Of a stretch of 64,000 nucleotides of DNA, positions 17,209-25,719 are shown in pieces. Where the stretch lies: contig JAFQTP010000001.1 in assembly GCA_017409005.1 (NCBI GenBank), forward strand, positions 1 through 64,000, written 5' to 3'. The notes under the pieces were generated by a model, which was not told the DNA's origin, made no database searches, and was given only the letters and a program-made list of their open reading frames with translations. Each line of letters starts with the position of its first letter. Within the stretch, counting starts at the first letter, position 1. The position numbers and the translations under genes were made by a program. This stretch comes from Clostridia bacterium (GTDB lineage: Bacteria > Bacillota > Clostridia > Christensenellales > UBA1242).

Positions 17209-18039
17209 TTATTTTTTGTTACCGTACCACTCAAAAAACAAAGTTTGTCGAGTTATATTTTTTTGGGTTTTTAAATAATTTAAAATATCTTTTTTAATTC
17301 CATTAGGAATTATAAATTTAGTTGTGTATTTTGGATTTGTTAAAATATAACTTGTAAGTTCAATTTTAGGCAATATTTTAACATTATCAAAATTTTTAAT
17401 TGATGTTATTTCGCTATCTAACCTGTTTCCAGGAATATAAAAACAGCCACGTTGTGCAAAAATGTTTGGGTTGTGGCTTAAAGCCTCGTTATAAAACTCA
17501 TCGCTAGGTTTAACAATAAAACCATTGTTAATAAACGAAATTAAACACGAAATGTAATCTTGAACATCATCGTATTCATTAGTTAAATGTTTTTTGCAAA
17601 AGTCTTTAATTTTAACAGGCTTTTTAAGTTGTGTTAACCAACACACACTTGAAACATCTAAATTGTTTTCAGGCCTATAATCATACCAAGTTGCATATAA
17701 ACTGCCATTGGTTTCAACCTCGCAAGTTTCGGCATCTTCGCAAGCAAAAAATAACGCAACAAATAAATCGGACGTATAATCTAAAAACCTAGTTGGCCTT
17801 CCTGTGTGCTGAAGTTTTGCAATTCCCCTAAAAAGTTCGTCGGCGTTGTTTGCCCTAATTTTAGGTTCCTTGGTTTTATGACTACGCTCAACCGATGGAA
17901 TTAATGGCCACGATTCGTCCTTTTGCCCACGGAAAAACATTTTATCAAATTCGTTATTATGTTTTTCTCCCAAGTATTTTAAAATGTTTTCAATATCGTT
18001 AACACTTTCAAGTTCAATAACATAATCAATTTTTTTCAT
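17209..18039 (-). CDS. FRG-domain protein
   Basis: A 276-residue soluble protein with the FRG domain. The naming motif FFRGQKDESWPLIPSVER sits at residues 35-52 and the second motif LQHTGRPTRFLDYTSD at 76-91, followed by ALFFACEDA. The domain is widespread in bacteria and phages, often next to toxin or defence genes, but its activity is not established. Conserved Arg, His and Asp residues suggest a catalytic pocket. It ends an operon with a GNAT-HD fusion and two phosphoesterases, which hints at nucleotide or RNA chemistry. The start has AGGATACGCT before the ATG. The domain call is firm; the function is unknown. Confidence 0.82.
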   Translation of the reverse strand: MKKIDYVIELESVNDIENILKYLGEKHNNEFDKMFFRGQKDESWPLIPSVERSHKTKEPKIRANNADELFRGIAKLQHTGRPTRFLDYTSDLFVALFFACEDAETCEVETNGSLYATWYDYRPENNLDVSSVCWLTQLKKPVKIKDFCKKHLTNEYDDVQDYISCLISFINNGFIVKPSDEFYNEALSHNPNIFAQRGCFYIPGNRLDSEITSIKNFDNVKILPKIELTSYILTNPKYTTKFIIPNGIKKDILNYLKTQKNITRQTLFFEWYGNKK

Positions 18040-18069
18040 AGCGTATCCTATAATGTTGTTTTTAAGATA

Positions 18070-19455
18070 TTAATCAACATAACATTCTATTGCTTGTTCA
18101 ATGTAAGTAACTGCTTGTTTATATTTGCTTTCAGCAAACTTTTTACCCCAATCGCTAAGTTTATTGTAAGAAACTCTTACTTTTTCAAGTAATATTTCAA
18201 GCGATTGTTTTGTTGTTGCTGGTTTTTTTACAAGTCTAAAAGTATTATATATTTCAAAAAAGTTAATAATATGAACATAACCATCGGCATCTGCCAAACA
18301 AACACCCTCTAATGCGTTAAGTTCGGCTTGATTTGGTTGGTCGTGGTTTTTAATTGCCAAACAAATTGCTTTAATTTTGTTTTGGTCGTAGCCGCATTCG
18401 GTTAAAATTTGGTTTGCAAACTCGGCACCCATTTCGGCATGAATTTTACTATAATGTTCGTAATCAACATACCTTGCGTAATCGTGCAAAAGTGCCGCAA
18501 GCTCAACCACTTCTAAATCGGCCTTACGTTTACTTGCAAATTCTAAAGCAAATTTTCTAACAAGTTGCGTGTGCCCACTCCAGTCTTGCATTCTGCCTGG
18601 CATTTTAGCAGTAAAACTTTCGGCTTGTGGTTTAACAATGTTTTCAACATGTTCAACAATTTCAAGGTAAGTCATTGGTGTGCCCTCTTTTTTGCATGAA
18701 AAATTAATTAAAAAGCCAGTGCTAGTATAACCAACAGCCATATATGCTTTGTTTGAAGCCGGATAGTTTAAGTCGGTGTAAAGTTGAGCAACATATCCCA
18801 TTTGAATGGCTTTGTCGGTTAAAGCACAAACAAGAGCCTTAGCATACGATTTGTTTCGTTCGTCTTTAACAGTGTAAACACGATTTATTCTAGCAAACTT
18901 ACCAGTAGTTCTTAACACTGCCATGCAAACAATTTTTTTATTCTCGTTTTTCCAAACGTAAAGTTCTTTCTTTTCAAGCAATTCTAAAACATGTGCTTCT
19001 GCCTCTGTTTTTGGTACTTCTTTTTTATCGATTTCAAAAACAAATTCAGCATAATAGGTGGCAAGCATTTCGACATCAGATTTTTTTGCAAGAACACACT
19101 CACCCAACACATTTTTAGGTTTTATGGTTTTATTGCAATAATATGTGCCCATTTCGAAATAACGATTGGTTAAAAGTTTAAATTTGTTTGCTTTTAAATT
19201 TTCGTAAAACTCTTTTTTGCAAGTAAATTTAGTTTCCGAATCAAGCACAAATTTTTCCATTTCAGCCATAACTTCTAGTTGTTTTTGTTTTGAAATGTTG
19301 TTAACCGTCCACACCCAAACCGGGTTTGATTTTTTGTTTCTAGCAATAACATAGTTTTGGTTATCGGTTGAAAGTTCAACCACTTCATCACTAACAATTT
19401 GATATAAAAGTGCAAATTGACTTTGCTCTTCTAAAGTGTTTAAAACTTCTAACAT
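18070..19455 (-). CDS. GNAT acetyltransferase-HD phosphohydrolase fusion
   Basis: A 461-residue two-domain protein. The N-terminal part (to about residue 245) looks like a GNAT N-acetyltransferase, with an acetyl-CoA-binding segment 'RINRVYTVKDERNKSYAKALV' split as RINRVYTVKDERNKS near 190 and AKALV after it. The C-terminal part has a metal-binding HD domain: GHTQLVRKFAL, then ALLHDYARY near 320, then IKNHDQP and DADGYVHI. HD domains hydrolyse nucleotides or other phosphoesters. The fusion suggests one small-molecule pathway, unidentified. It lies 12 bp after a phosphoesterase gene and 30 bp before the FRG gene. Confidence 0.78.
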   Translation of the reverse strand: MLEVLNTLEEQSQFALLYQIVSDEVVELSTDNQNYVIARNKKSNPVWVWTVNNISKQKQLEVMAEMEKFVLDSETKFTCKKEFYENLKANKFKLLTNRYFEMGTYYCNKTIKPKNVLGECVLAKKSDVEMLATYYAEFVFEIDKKEVPKTEAEAHVLELLEKKELYVWKNENKKIVCMAVLRTTGKFARINRVYTVKDERNKSYAKALVCALTDKAIQMGYVAQLYTDLNYPASNKAYMAVGYTSTGFLINFSCKKEGTPMTYLEIVEHVENIVKPQAESFTAKMPGRMQDWSGHTQLVRKFALEFASKRKADLEVVELAALLHDYARYVDYEHYSKIHAEMGAEFANQILTECGYDQNKIKAICLAIKNHDQPNQAELNALEGVCLADADGYVHIINFFEIYNTFRLVKKPATTKQSLEILLEKVRVSYNKLSDWGKKFAESKYKQAVTYIEQAIECYVD

Positions 19456-19467
19456 AAAATGTTTCCT

Positions 19468-20289
19468 TTATAGTTTTATATGTTTTTCAATTACTTTCAC
19501 TTTATTGTTCTCAACTTCAACTTCAAAATAAACACCATCTGGAGTTCCATTTTGATATATATCTTCAGTTAAAGAGCCAACAACATAGTAAGTTATTCCG
19601 TTTTCAACAAGTTTTTTAGTCCAATGCTGGTGCCCACTAAACACCGCTAAAACTTTGTTAGACTTAATTATAATTTGTTTAACCTTTTCGGCATTTCCTA
19701 AAACTGCATGGTCTGGGTTGTCGTGAAACCACCAATTACCTTTCATTGAATCAGTTGCCAAACCAAAATGTGTAAAAATTAAACATGGACAATTTGTTTT
19801 ATTTAAATCTTGTTCTAACCACTTTAAATCTGATTCCGAAATAAATTGAGTTTTTAAAATTCCGCCATCGGAACAACCTTTACTATTATCAACTTCAGTT
19901 CCTAGCACAATTAAATGATATCCGTTTACATCAAACGAAAATGTTGAATGATTATACCCTAAAATTTGTTCAACCTGTGTTCGGTGTTGCATGCTTCTTA
20001 AATCGTGATTGCCTACACAACCATAAAACGGAACTTTAATTTCTTTTAATTTATTCCAAATAAAAGTTAAATTTTTAATATCTTCTTCCTGATTATTAAA
20101 ATCTTCAACATAATCGCCACAAAAAATTGAAACATCTGGCTTAATGTTATTAATTTCTGGAATAAGTTTATCTAAAATTGGAAGTGCTAAATCGGTTAAT
20201 TTACGATCTATTCTAGAGCCATTATTAACTGGTCTAACTGGAGCATAATGCAAATCGGAAAAAACAATCAATTTTAAATTTTGTTTCAT
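19468..20289 (-). CDS. Calcineurin-like metallophosphoesterase
   Basis: A 273-residue cytoplasmic enzyme with the full two-metal motif set: SDLHY (Asp12, His14), GDYVED (58-63), GNHD (93-96), THFG near 173 and GHQHW near 220. The family includes cyclic-nucleotide and other phosphodiesterases; the substrate cannot be read off. No signal peptide is visible. It starts 20 bp after the 3' end of tRNA-Thr with AAGGTGGGC upstream, so it appears to share a transcript with that tRNA. Confidence 0.85.
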   Translation of the reverse strand: MKQNLKLIVFSDLHYAPVRPVNNGSRIDRKLTDLALPILDKLIPEINNIKPDVSIFCGDYVEDFNNQEEDIKNLTFIWNKLKEIKVPFYGCVGNHDLRSMQHRTQVEQILGYNHSTFSFDVNGYHLIVLGTEVDNSKGCSDGGILKTQFISESDLKWLEQDLNKTNCPCLIFTHFGLATDSMKGNWWFHDNPDHAVLGNAEKVKQIIIKSNKVLAVFSGHQHWTKKLVENGITYYVVGSLTEDIYQNGTPDGVYFEVEVENNKVKVIEKHIKL

Positions 20290-20308
20290 GTGCCCACCTT
20301 ATAATTAT

Positions 20309-20384
20309 TGGAGCTGATGGAGGGATTTGAACCCTCGGTCTTTCGATTACGAATCGAGTGCTTTGCCAACTAAGCTACATCAGC
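20309..20384 (-). tRNA. tRNA-Thr (anticodon CGT)
   Basis: A complete cloverleaf with a seven-base acceptor stem (GCTGATG/CATCAGC), anticodon loop TTCGTAA, the TTCAAATC T-loop and an encoded CCA. It reads ACG codons. It lies between two metallophosphoesterase genes with no promoter of its own. Confidence 0.95.
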
Positions 20385-20390
20385 ACAACT

Positions 20391-20409
20391 TGCCAAGAAA
20401 ACCTTGGCA
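20391..20409 (-). other. Hairpin just upstream of tRNA-Thr
   Basis: GCCAAGG and CTTGGC pair around TTTT in the 42 bases between the phosphoesterase stop and the tRNA. There is no T-run after it, so it may be a processing or mRNA 3'-end stem and not a terminator. Confidence 0.45.
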
Positions 20410-20426
20410 TTATTTGTTTAATTAAT

Positions 20427-21122
20427 CTATTTAATTTCAATTAGTTCGTTACCAATTAAATCACAGCTAGTTAAATAATATTTAACATTGTTTTTATGTG
20501 TTATAATTTGTTGCTTTTTATCGTATGAATGCAAGTGTCCGTAAACAACCGTTTCAATGTTATATTTTTCAAATAGTTTAGTAAAATCGCTATCTTCAAT
20601 TTTACTGTTAAATGGTGGATAGTGTGTTAACACAATAATTTTTTCGTTGTTGGTTTGCAGACGTTTAGCATCTTGCAAACTAAGTTCCATTCTAATAACT
20701 TCACGTTTATAAATTTTTTCGTCGTCGGGTGTTTTGTGTGTTAGTTCCGGAACAGTCCATCCCCTGCTTCCACAAAAAATATAATCACCAATTTTAACTG
20801 CATCGTTTTGTAGTGCATACATTTTTAAAGGAAGTTCACGCCTTAGCGCACTAATGCTGCTCCACCAATAATCGTGGTTGCCTTTAATTATTACCTTGTG
20901 CCCTTTGCCAAGGTTAGAAATATAATCTAGGTCTGGCAAAGCATCTGCCATTTTCATTGCCCACGAATGGTCGCCAGCAATTAAAACAACATCGTCGTCT
21001 TGAACGCGGTTCCAACTATTTTTAATTTTATCTAGATATCCGTCCCACACAGGTCCAAAAATGTTCATTGGCTTATCGCTATTAATACTTAAATGCAAAT
21101 CGGATATTGCAAAAATTTTCAT
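20427..21122 (-). CDS. Metallophosphoesterase
   Basis: A 231-residue calcineurin-like phosphoesterase with SDLH (7-10), GDHSW (50-54), GNHDYWWSS (81-89), LTHYPP near 168 and GHLHSYD near 198. The 'GNHDYWW' form and the size resemble a conserved bacterial group of unknown substrate. I start it at 21122, where AAGGGAGAGG precedes the ATG; a longer in-frame start has no ribosome site. It is the first gene after the promoter at 21144-21172, so it leads the operon that contains tRNA-Thr, a second phosphoesterase, GNAT-HD and FRG. The stop codon is TAG. Confidence 0.85.
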   Translation of the reverse strand: MKIFAISDLHLSINSDKPMNIFGPVWDGYLDKIKNSWNRVQDDDVVLIAGDHSWAMKMADALPDLDYISNLGKGHKVIIKGNHDYWWSSISALRRELPLKMYALQNDAVKIGDYIFCGSRGWTVPELTHKTPDDEKIYKREVIRMELSLQDAKRLQTNNEKIIVLTHYPPFNSKIEDSDFTKLFEKYNIETVVYGHLHSYDKKQQIITHKNNVKYYLTSCDLIGNELIEIK

Positions 21123-21143
21123 AACCTCTCCCTTAACTTTTTT

Positions 21144-21172
21144 ATTGTAGCAAATTAAAAAAATTTTAACAA
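21144..21172 (-). promoter_or_regulatory. Promoter of the phosphoesterase/tRNA-Thr operon
   Basis: TTGTTA (21167-21172), 17 bp and TACAAT (21144-21149) preceded by TGC (extended -10). It is the only good promoter I find for the five genes and the tRNA down to 17.2 kb. Confidence 0.65.
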
Positions 21173-21273
21173 ACAAAGTTAATAATAATGTGTTAATTTA
21201 ATTTTTAATAATCGGCATAATCACGCACAAAATTTCAAAAATTTTACTACTATGCAAAGTGTTATGCAAACAC

Positions 21274-21303
21274 GAAAAAAAGCACCTAGTTTGGTGCTTT
21301 TTT
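21274..21303. terminator. Terminator after the paralogue pair
   Basis: AGCACC/GGTGCT arms with A- and T-runs on both sides; it ends the minus-strand pair and could act in both directions. Confidence 0.8.
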
Positions 21304-21321
21304 GTGTTAAGTAAATTATTA

Positions 21322-22794
21322 TTAATTTTTACCCATTCCATCCGTTTGCCCTGGTGTTTGTGGCTCGGTGTTAACAAGTGTAACAGTTCCTGGCTTTATT
21401 TGTTGATCGGTTTTTAAATAATATAATTTACCGTCATTTGGGTTTAAAACATATTTGCAAATTTCGGCATACGAAATTATTTCTCCGGTTTTAACATTAA
21501 CACAATTTTCGCCATCGAACCACACCCTTCCAAGTGGTGTTTCAAATTGTAAAAATCTTGCAATTTCTGGTTTTGTTGCTTGAACTTTAACCTCAGCATC
21601 AGAAACACTAACGCCTTGTGCTTCGGCACCTTGTTTTAAAGTTTGAACATTCATTGCATGCAATTCTTTTAAAAATTCCATCATAATTTTACTTTGTTCA
21701 AAATTAGCTGCTGGCATAATTGTTGCAAGCTGAACTTTAGAACTTAAATATTGTGTAAACACCGCAGCTTCTGGAAACTCTTTAACACAATTAATTAAAT
21801 TTGTAATTTCATAGGTTCCCATATACATTGTAGAATATTGTGGTTTGCTTTCAACGCCTTTAGATACCGACGGAACCATAAACACAAAATCTGCCAACGT
21901 TTCAACAACCTTATCTCTAATGCCATATGGTTCTTTATTAACAGAATCCATGCGTTCTTTTAAAATTTTTGACATCATAACCAAATAGTCGCTACGCTCA
22001 ATAACATCTTGGCAAAACTCAACAGTTACTTCATGCCCTGCAACTAACGCTTGTAGTTCGGCATTTTCGGGATCCTTTTTTAACTGCTTTAAAAGCTTGT
22101 TTAATTGCACTTGTGTTTTAATAAGCTCGGCTTTATATGTTGCTGGAATTGCTTTTGCAAATTCGTAAAATTCAGTTACAAATGTGCTATCAACAACTTT
22201 AACTTCGTCGGTTACATTTTTTCTGGTTAACAAATTTTGATATCCACGATAGTCAATATCGGCACAAATGTTACCATAAACATGCCCTACACTTTCTGCA
22301 ATTTTATAAGTTCCGCGTTTTTCGGTGTAATTATAAAATGCTTCAACTAGTGGTGCTTTAGGTTGACGCACAACACCATCTTCACCCACAATAGGTTCTT
22401 GTGTTGCTTGTCTATTATATTCAGCAATAACATCGGCATCAATCAGTTCGCCATCGAAAACAATATCGTCAAACTTTTTAGTTGAAACACCTTGTAATTC
22501 AACAGCAAAAACTTTTTCGGCTTCTTCATAACTTTGCTTATAGCCATTAATTAAATAGTTTAAGGCTTGCCCATTTTTTTCAAGAATAATGTTTCGGTGC
22601 TCGGCAAAAGCATCACGTTTACGCCTAAACCATTCGCTTGTGTAACCACCAACTTGAATTTCGCCTCTGGCTTCGGCGTCGTCGGCACGGCGTTCCTGTG
22701 CCATAACTCTAAATAAACCATAATTAACATTATTTGCAACAACTAAACGGCTGTTTAGTTGCCAATATGCTGTTTTTTTAACATCGATAGGCAT
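21322..22794 (-). CDS. Uncharacterised protein, second of a divergent paralogue pair
   Basis: A 490-residue soluble protein with no signal peptide, membrane span or known catalytic motif that I can see. It aligns along its length with the product of the gene directly upstream: shared landmarks are FDDIVFDGELID (about 107-118), a Lys-rich helical stretch ending in DPENAELQ, and a C-terminal block FETPLGRVWFDG...VNVKTGEI (about 421-445) followed by a short 'GKLYYL' strand. The tail is Thr/Gln/Gly-rich. Its ATG overlaps the upstream stop (TAATG) with GGAGGT in front, so the two are made together. I do not recognise the family. Confidence 0.8.
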   Translation of the reverse strand: MPIDVKKTAYWQLNSRLVVANNVNYGLFRVMAQERRADDAEARGEIQVGGYTSEWFRRKRDAFAEHRNIILEKNGQALNYLINGYKQSYEEAEKVFAVELQGVSTKKFDDIVFDGELIDADVIAEYNRQATQEPIVGEDGVVRQPKAPLVEAFYNYTEKRGTYKIAESVGHVYGNICADIDYRGYQNLLTRKNVTDEVKVVDSTFVTEFYEFAKAIPATYKAELIKTQVQLNKLLKQLKKDPENAELQALVAGHEVTVEFCQDVIERSDYLVMMSKILKERMDSVNKEPYGIRDKVVETLADFVFMVPSVSKGVESKPQYSTMYMGTYEITNLINCVKEFPEAAVFTQYLSSKVQLATIMPAANFEQSKIMMEFLKELHAMNVQTLKQGAEAQGVSVSDAEVKVQATKPEIARFLQFETPLGRVWFDGENCVNVKTGEIISYAEICKYVLNPNDGKLYYLKTDQQIKPGTVTLVNTEPQTPGQTDGMGKN

Positions 22795-24203
22795 TATTTT
22801 TTACCTCCAATTATTCCTTGGTTTTGTAAATGAGTTTGACCTGGTTGCAATTCATTTAAAACAACTTTGCCATCAACAACCCTATATTTATCTAACTCGC
22901 TAACATCATAAACTTGACCAGTTTTAACATTTACAAGTTTTCCGTTTTTAATTTTAACTTCGCCAAACGGAGTTTCAAAACTTATGTAGTGAATTGCTTT
23001 TGCACAATCTTCAATTTGCATAATAACATGATTATTTTCAGCAATCTTTTTAGGTGTTGCGGTTTTATTTTCTTCTAAAAGCCTTAACCTTTCTGGAACA
23101 TTATCTTTTAAGTTTTCAAGAAGCGTTGCAATAACCTTTTTAGAATATTCATAGTTGCTTAATTCTAGTTTGCAATCAACCCCTGCATACATACCCAACA
23201 CCAAACTTGCCTCCATGGTTGGCAGTTCCAAAATGCCAGCATGAACCATGTTTGCAATTTCCGATTTTAAACTTAAAATTAATGTATCGGTAGGAGTTAA
23301 GGTTTTAACTTCGTCTGGAATATCAGTAAAAAACTCTCTAATTTTTTCAAAAATTACGCTTCCAATTTCAACAGTTGCCCATTTTTGAGTTCTTGCACCC
23401 ACACGCTCGTAAATGTGGTCGCCTTCTAAAACCATATCCTCTAAATTATCTACCCTAGAAGCATACATAGCATGCTCGGCTTGGCAATTTTCAAAAACAA
23501 CTTTAAGTTCTGGGTTATCTGGGTGTTTTTCGGTGTTACGTTGAGCCTTTACATATTTAACACCAAATTTAACATAATCTTTTTTAACTTGTTTTGCCAT
23601 GGTTTGTGCCGAATCAAAAAATTCTTCAACTGCCCAAATAGGAACATATGCAACTTTACCATCTAATGTAGGTTCAAGCCAAGGCTTTGTGCCACTTTCA
23701 GTAACTTGTGCATTAATTTGAAAAAGCAAAGTTTTAAAATTTAAAAATTCATAGTAGTTAATATAGTCGGATTGAAAAGCCGCATAAAGTTCGGTCAAAT
23801 CAGCCATTTTTTCGGTTGCCTCAGCTTTACCCATTATAACGTTTTGTTGAGCTTGTTTAAATGGCTCATAAACGCATTCACCATCAATAAACACTTCGTC
23901 AAAACTTAACTTACATTCAGGAAATTCGCGTTGAAACTTACGCCATAAGCTATTTTTTGAAAGTTCTAGTCGCTTACTAAAATTAAGTTCGTCTAAATAA
24001 TAATCTTCCCAAATTTCTGAGTATATGCCCTCGCGAAGTTCAGCGTATACATCATTTTTTTCTGAAAAATATCTAATTGTTCCTTCCGAACAACATTCTT
24101 GTGCGCGTCTATATTGCATGTTTGCAATTTTTAGCATTAAAATGGTGCTTTCTAAAGCACATAAATCTTTATTATGTTCGTCGGTTAATGGTGTAAAGTT
24201 CAT
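22794..24203 (-). CDS. Uncharacterised protein, first of a divergent paralogue pair
   Basis: A 469-residue soluble, helix-rich protein with no known motif. It shares the order of landmarks with its downstream neighbour: FDEVFIDGECV (about 100-110), a Lys-rich segment ending HPDNPELK, and a C-terminal FETPFGEVKIKNGKLVNVKTG block (about 410-430), then KYRVVDGKVVL. Identity outside these blocks is low, so the duplication is old. It has a good promoter (24227-24255) and AAGGAG site. The unequal conservation (C-terminal block best) suggests that this block binds a common partner. Function unknown. Confidence 0.8.
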   Translation of the reverse strand: MNFTPLTDEHNKDLCALESTILMLKIANMQYRRAQECCSEGTIRYFSEKNDVYAELREGIYSEIWEDYYLDELNFSKRLELSKNSLWRKFQREFPECKLSFDEVFIDGECVYEPFKQAQQNVIMGKAEATEKMADLTELYAAFQSDYINYYEFLNFKTLLFQINAQVTESGTKPWLEPTLDGKVAYVPIWAVEEFFDSAQTMAKQVKKDYVKFGVKYVKAQRNTEKHPDNPELKVVFENCQAEHAMYASRVDNLEDMVLEGDHIYERVGARTQKWATVEIGSVIFEKIREFFTDIPDEVKTLTPTDTLILSLKSEIANMVHAGILELPTMEASLVLGMYAGVDCKLELSNYEYSKKVIATLLENLKDNVPERLRLLEENKTATPKKIAENNHVIMQIEDCAKAIHYISFETPFGEVKIKNGKLVNVKTGQVYDVSELDKYRVVDGKVVLNELQPGQTHLQNQGIIGGKK

Positions 24204-24226
24204 GCCAAACTCCTTATATTACTAAT

Positions 24227-24255
24227 ATTTTACTATATATTAATAAGGGTTTCAA
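24227..24255 (-). promoter_or_regulatory. Promoter of the paralogue pair
   Basis: TTGAAA (24250-24255), 17 bp and TAAAAT (24227-24232), 24 bp before the ATG. Confidence 0.7.
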
Positions 24256-24298
24256 TACCCAACTTTAATTTTATGGTTATTTTAACTAAATCAATTTA

Positions 24299-24332
24299 TA
24301 AAAAAAGCACTAATGCTACTCACATTAATGCT
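24299..24332 (-). terminator. Terminator after the cysteine-rich protein gene
   Basis: A ten-base stem (AGCATTAATG with CATTAGTGCT) is followed by seven Ts on the minus strand. Confidence 0.8.
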
Positions 24333-24356
24333 TTAATAATATATGTTTTTTATTTT

Positions 24357-25013
24357 TTAGTTCGCGTTACAAACTGGTTGTTGCGCTGGATATAGTGGCA
24401 AATCAAAAAAGCCCGAGCATGCGTCTTGAGTAAATTCTTGACAAGGCGGTATTGGACAATAACCATAAGTTGGAACCAAAATTTCGGCCTCTACCACAAC
24501 ACGCAAAATAATTGACAAACAAAAATCCAAACTGAAAACATTATCGCCTACATACTGGCCATCTGGGCTTAAACAACTTGCAAATGCTTCTATACTAAAC
24601 GGAACCACGCTTGGTTGTGGCACATATAAAACAACATCAGTGTTAACCGGAATTTCGGCTGTTGCAACACCCGCCACCCCATTTGCATCGGTATATCTAA
24701 TTTCAACTGGAACAATAACCGTGCCACTAACCCTAGCAAAACATGGTTTATCGTCAAAACGGTCTACAACTAAATCGTTAATAGTTACACCTGTTGCAAC
24801 ACAATTCACACTAACAAATGTTAATGGTTGAACCGGATTTTCTGGTATGTAATTAGAAACTGTTACTTGTACATTAGTTTCTTGCATTTGTCTTAAGCAC
24901 GCATCAAACACTTTTTTAGCATGAATACACGCTTTTTCACACAAGCCATTTAATGGGTTGCCAGTTATTGGTCCTGGGCAAAAAGAATTTCTGCTTCCTG
25001 AATAAAATGACAT
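24357..25013 (-). CDS. Cysteine-rich protein of unknown function
   Basis: A 218-residue protein with about a dozen cysteines (Cys12, 25, 29, 39 and more, including YCPIPPC near the C-terminus), a helical LCEKACIHAKKVFDACLRQ segment (24-42), and a middle made of alternating beta-like stretches rich in Val and Thr. There is no signal peptide or span. Similar-looking cysteine-rich proteins beginning with a CxxxC helix occur in Clostridia, some linked to spore or cell-surface layers; I cannot assign this one. It is a single-gene unit with promoter, AGGAGGT ribosome site and terminator, so it is probably well expressed. Confidence 0.75.
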   Translation of the reverse strand: MSFYSGSRNSFCPGPITGNPLNGLCEKACIHAKKVFDACLRQMQETNVQVTVSNYIPENPVQPLTFVSVNCVATGVTINDLVVDRFDDKPCFARVSGTVIVPVEIRYTDANGVAGVATAEIPVNTDVVLYVPQPSVVPFSIEAFASCLSPDGQYVGDNVFSLDFCLSIILRVVVEAEILVPTYGYCPIPPCQEFTQDACSGFFDLPLYPAQQPVCNAN

Positions 25014-25053
25014 ATTAACTTTTACCTCCTACAAAATTATGCCTGTATAGTTT

Positions 25054-25082
25054 AGTATATGATTTAAAAATTAATTTGTTCA
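25054..25082 (-). promoter_or_regulatory. Promoter of the cysteine-rich protein gene
   Basis: TGAACA (25077-25082), 17 bp and TATACT (25054-25059). The -35 is a four-of-six match. Confidence 0.55.
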
Positions 25083-25093
25083 CTTCTTTAGCA

Positions 25094-25122
25094 CAAAAAA
25101 ACACGCCTTTAAAGCGTGTTTT
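25094..25122 (-). terminator. Terminator after engB
   Basis: ACACGC/GCGTGT stem with a T-run on the minus strand, directly after the engB stop. Confidence 0.8.
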
Positions 25123-25134
25123 TATTAAAACGAT

Positions 25135-25719
25135 TTACTCGGCTAAAAATTGCTCAAATTTGGTAAGAAGTTCGTCTTTGCCAAACCTTGTTTCGTTGCT
25201 AATACCATAAACATCTTTAACCCCAACTTTTAAACTATTTGCTAGTTTTGTTAATGCTGGCTTAACCTTGCTTTTAGGAAGTTTATCGCATTTTGTTGCA
25301 ACAATAATAAATGGTAATTGATAGTAGTGCAAATAGTTAATCATTTGTTTATCTTGCTCGGTTGGTTCGTGTCTAACATCAATTAAAGCACAAACAACTT
25401 TTAACTTTTCGTTGTTAATTAAATATGGTTCAATTAAACTTTGCCAGCCATAAACATCTTGTTTTGTTGCTTGTGCATATCCATAACCCGGAAGGTCTAC
25501 AAAATAAAAGCTATCGTTAATTAAAAAATAGTTAATTAACCTTGTTCGGCCTGGTGTTGCCGATGTTTTGCAAAGTTTAGAATTGTTAACTAGCATGTTA
25601 ATTAAACTGCTTTTACCCACATTACTACGCCCTACAAAAGCAATTTGATTTTTATCGTCTATTAAAATATTTTTAGGGTTTGCAACACTTGTTACAAAAT
25701 TACTTTTGGTTATTTTCAT
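25135..25719 (-). CDS. engB: Ribosome-biogenesis GTPase EngB (YsxC/YihA)
   Basis: A small essential GTPase needed for 50S subunit assembly. The 194-residue protein has the P-loop GRSNVGKSS (30-38), the switch region 'TSATPGRTRLIN', DLPGYGYA and the TKCDKLP specificity motif near 127, all typical of the TrmE-Era-EngB group. I choose the ATG at 25719, which has GGTGG five bases upstream; an in-frame TTG four codons earlier is possible. It overlaps the 3' end of lon by 20 bp. The lon-engB order is common in Bacillota. Confidence 0.95.
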   Translation of the reverse strand: MKITKSNFVTSVANPKNILIDDKNQIAFVGRSNVGKSSLINMLVNNSKLCKTSATPGRTRLINYFLINDSFYFVDLPGYGYAQATKQDVYGWQSLIEPYLINNEKLKVVCALIDVRHEPTEQDKQMINYLHYYQLPFIIVATKCDKLPKSKVKPALTKLANSLKVGVKDVYGISNETRFGKDELLTKFEQFLAE

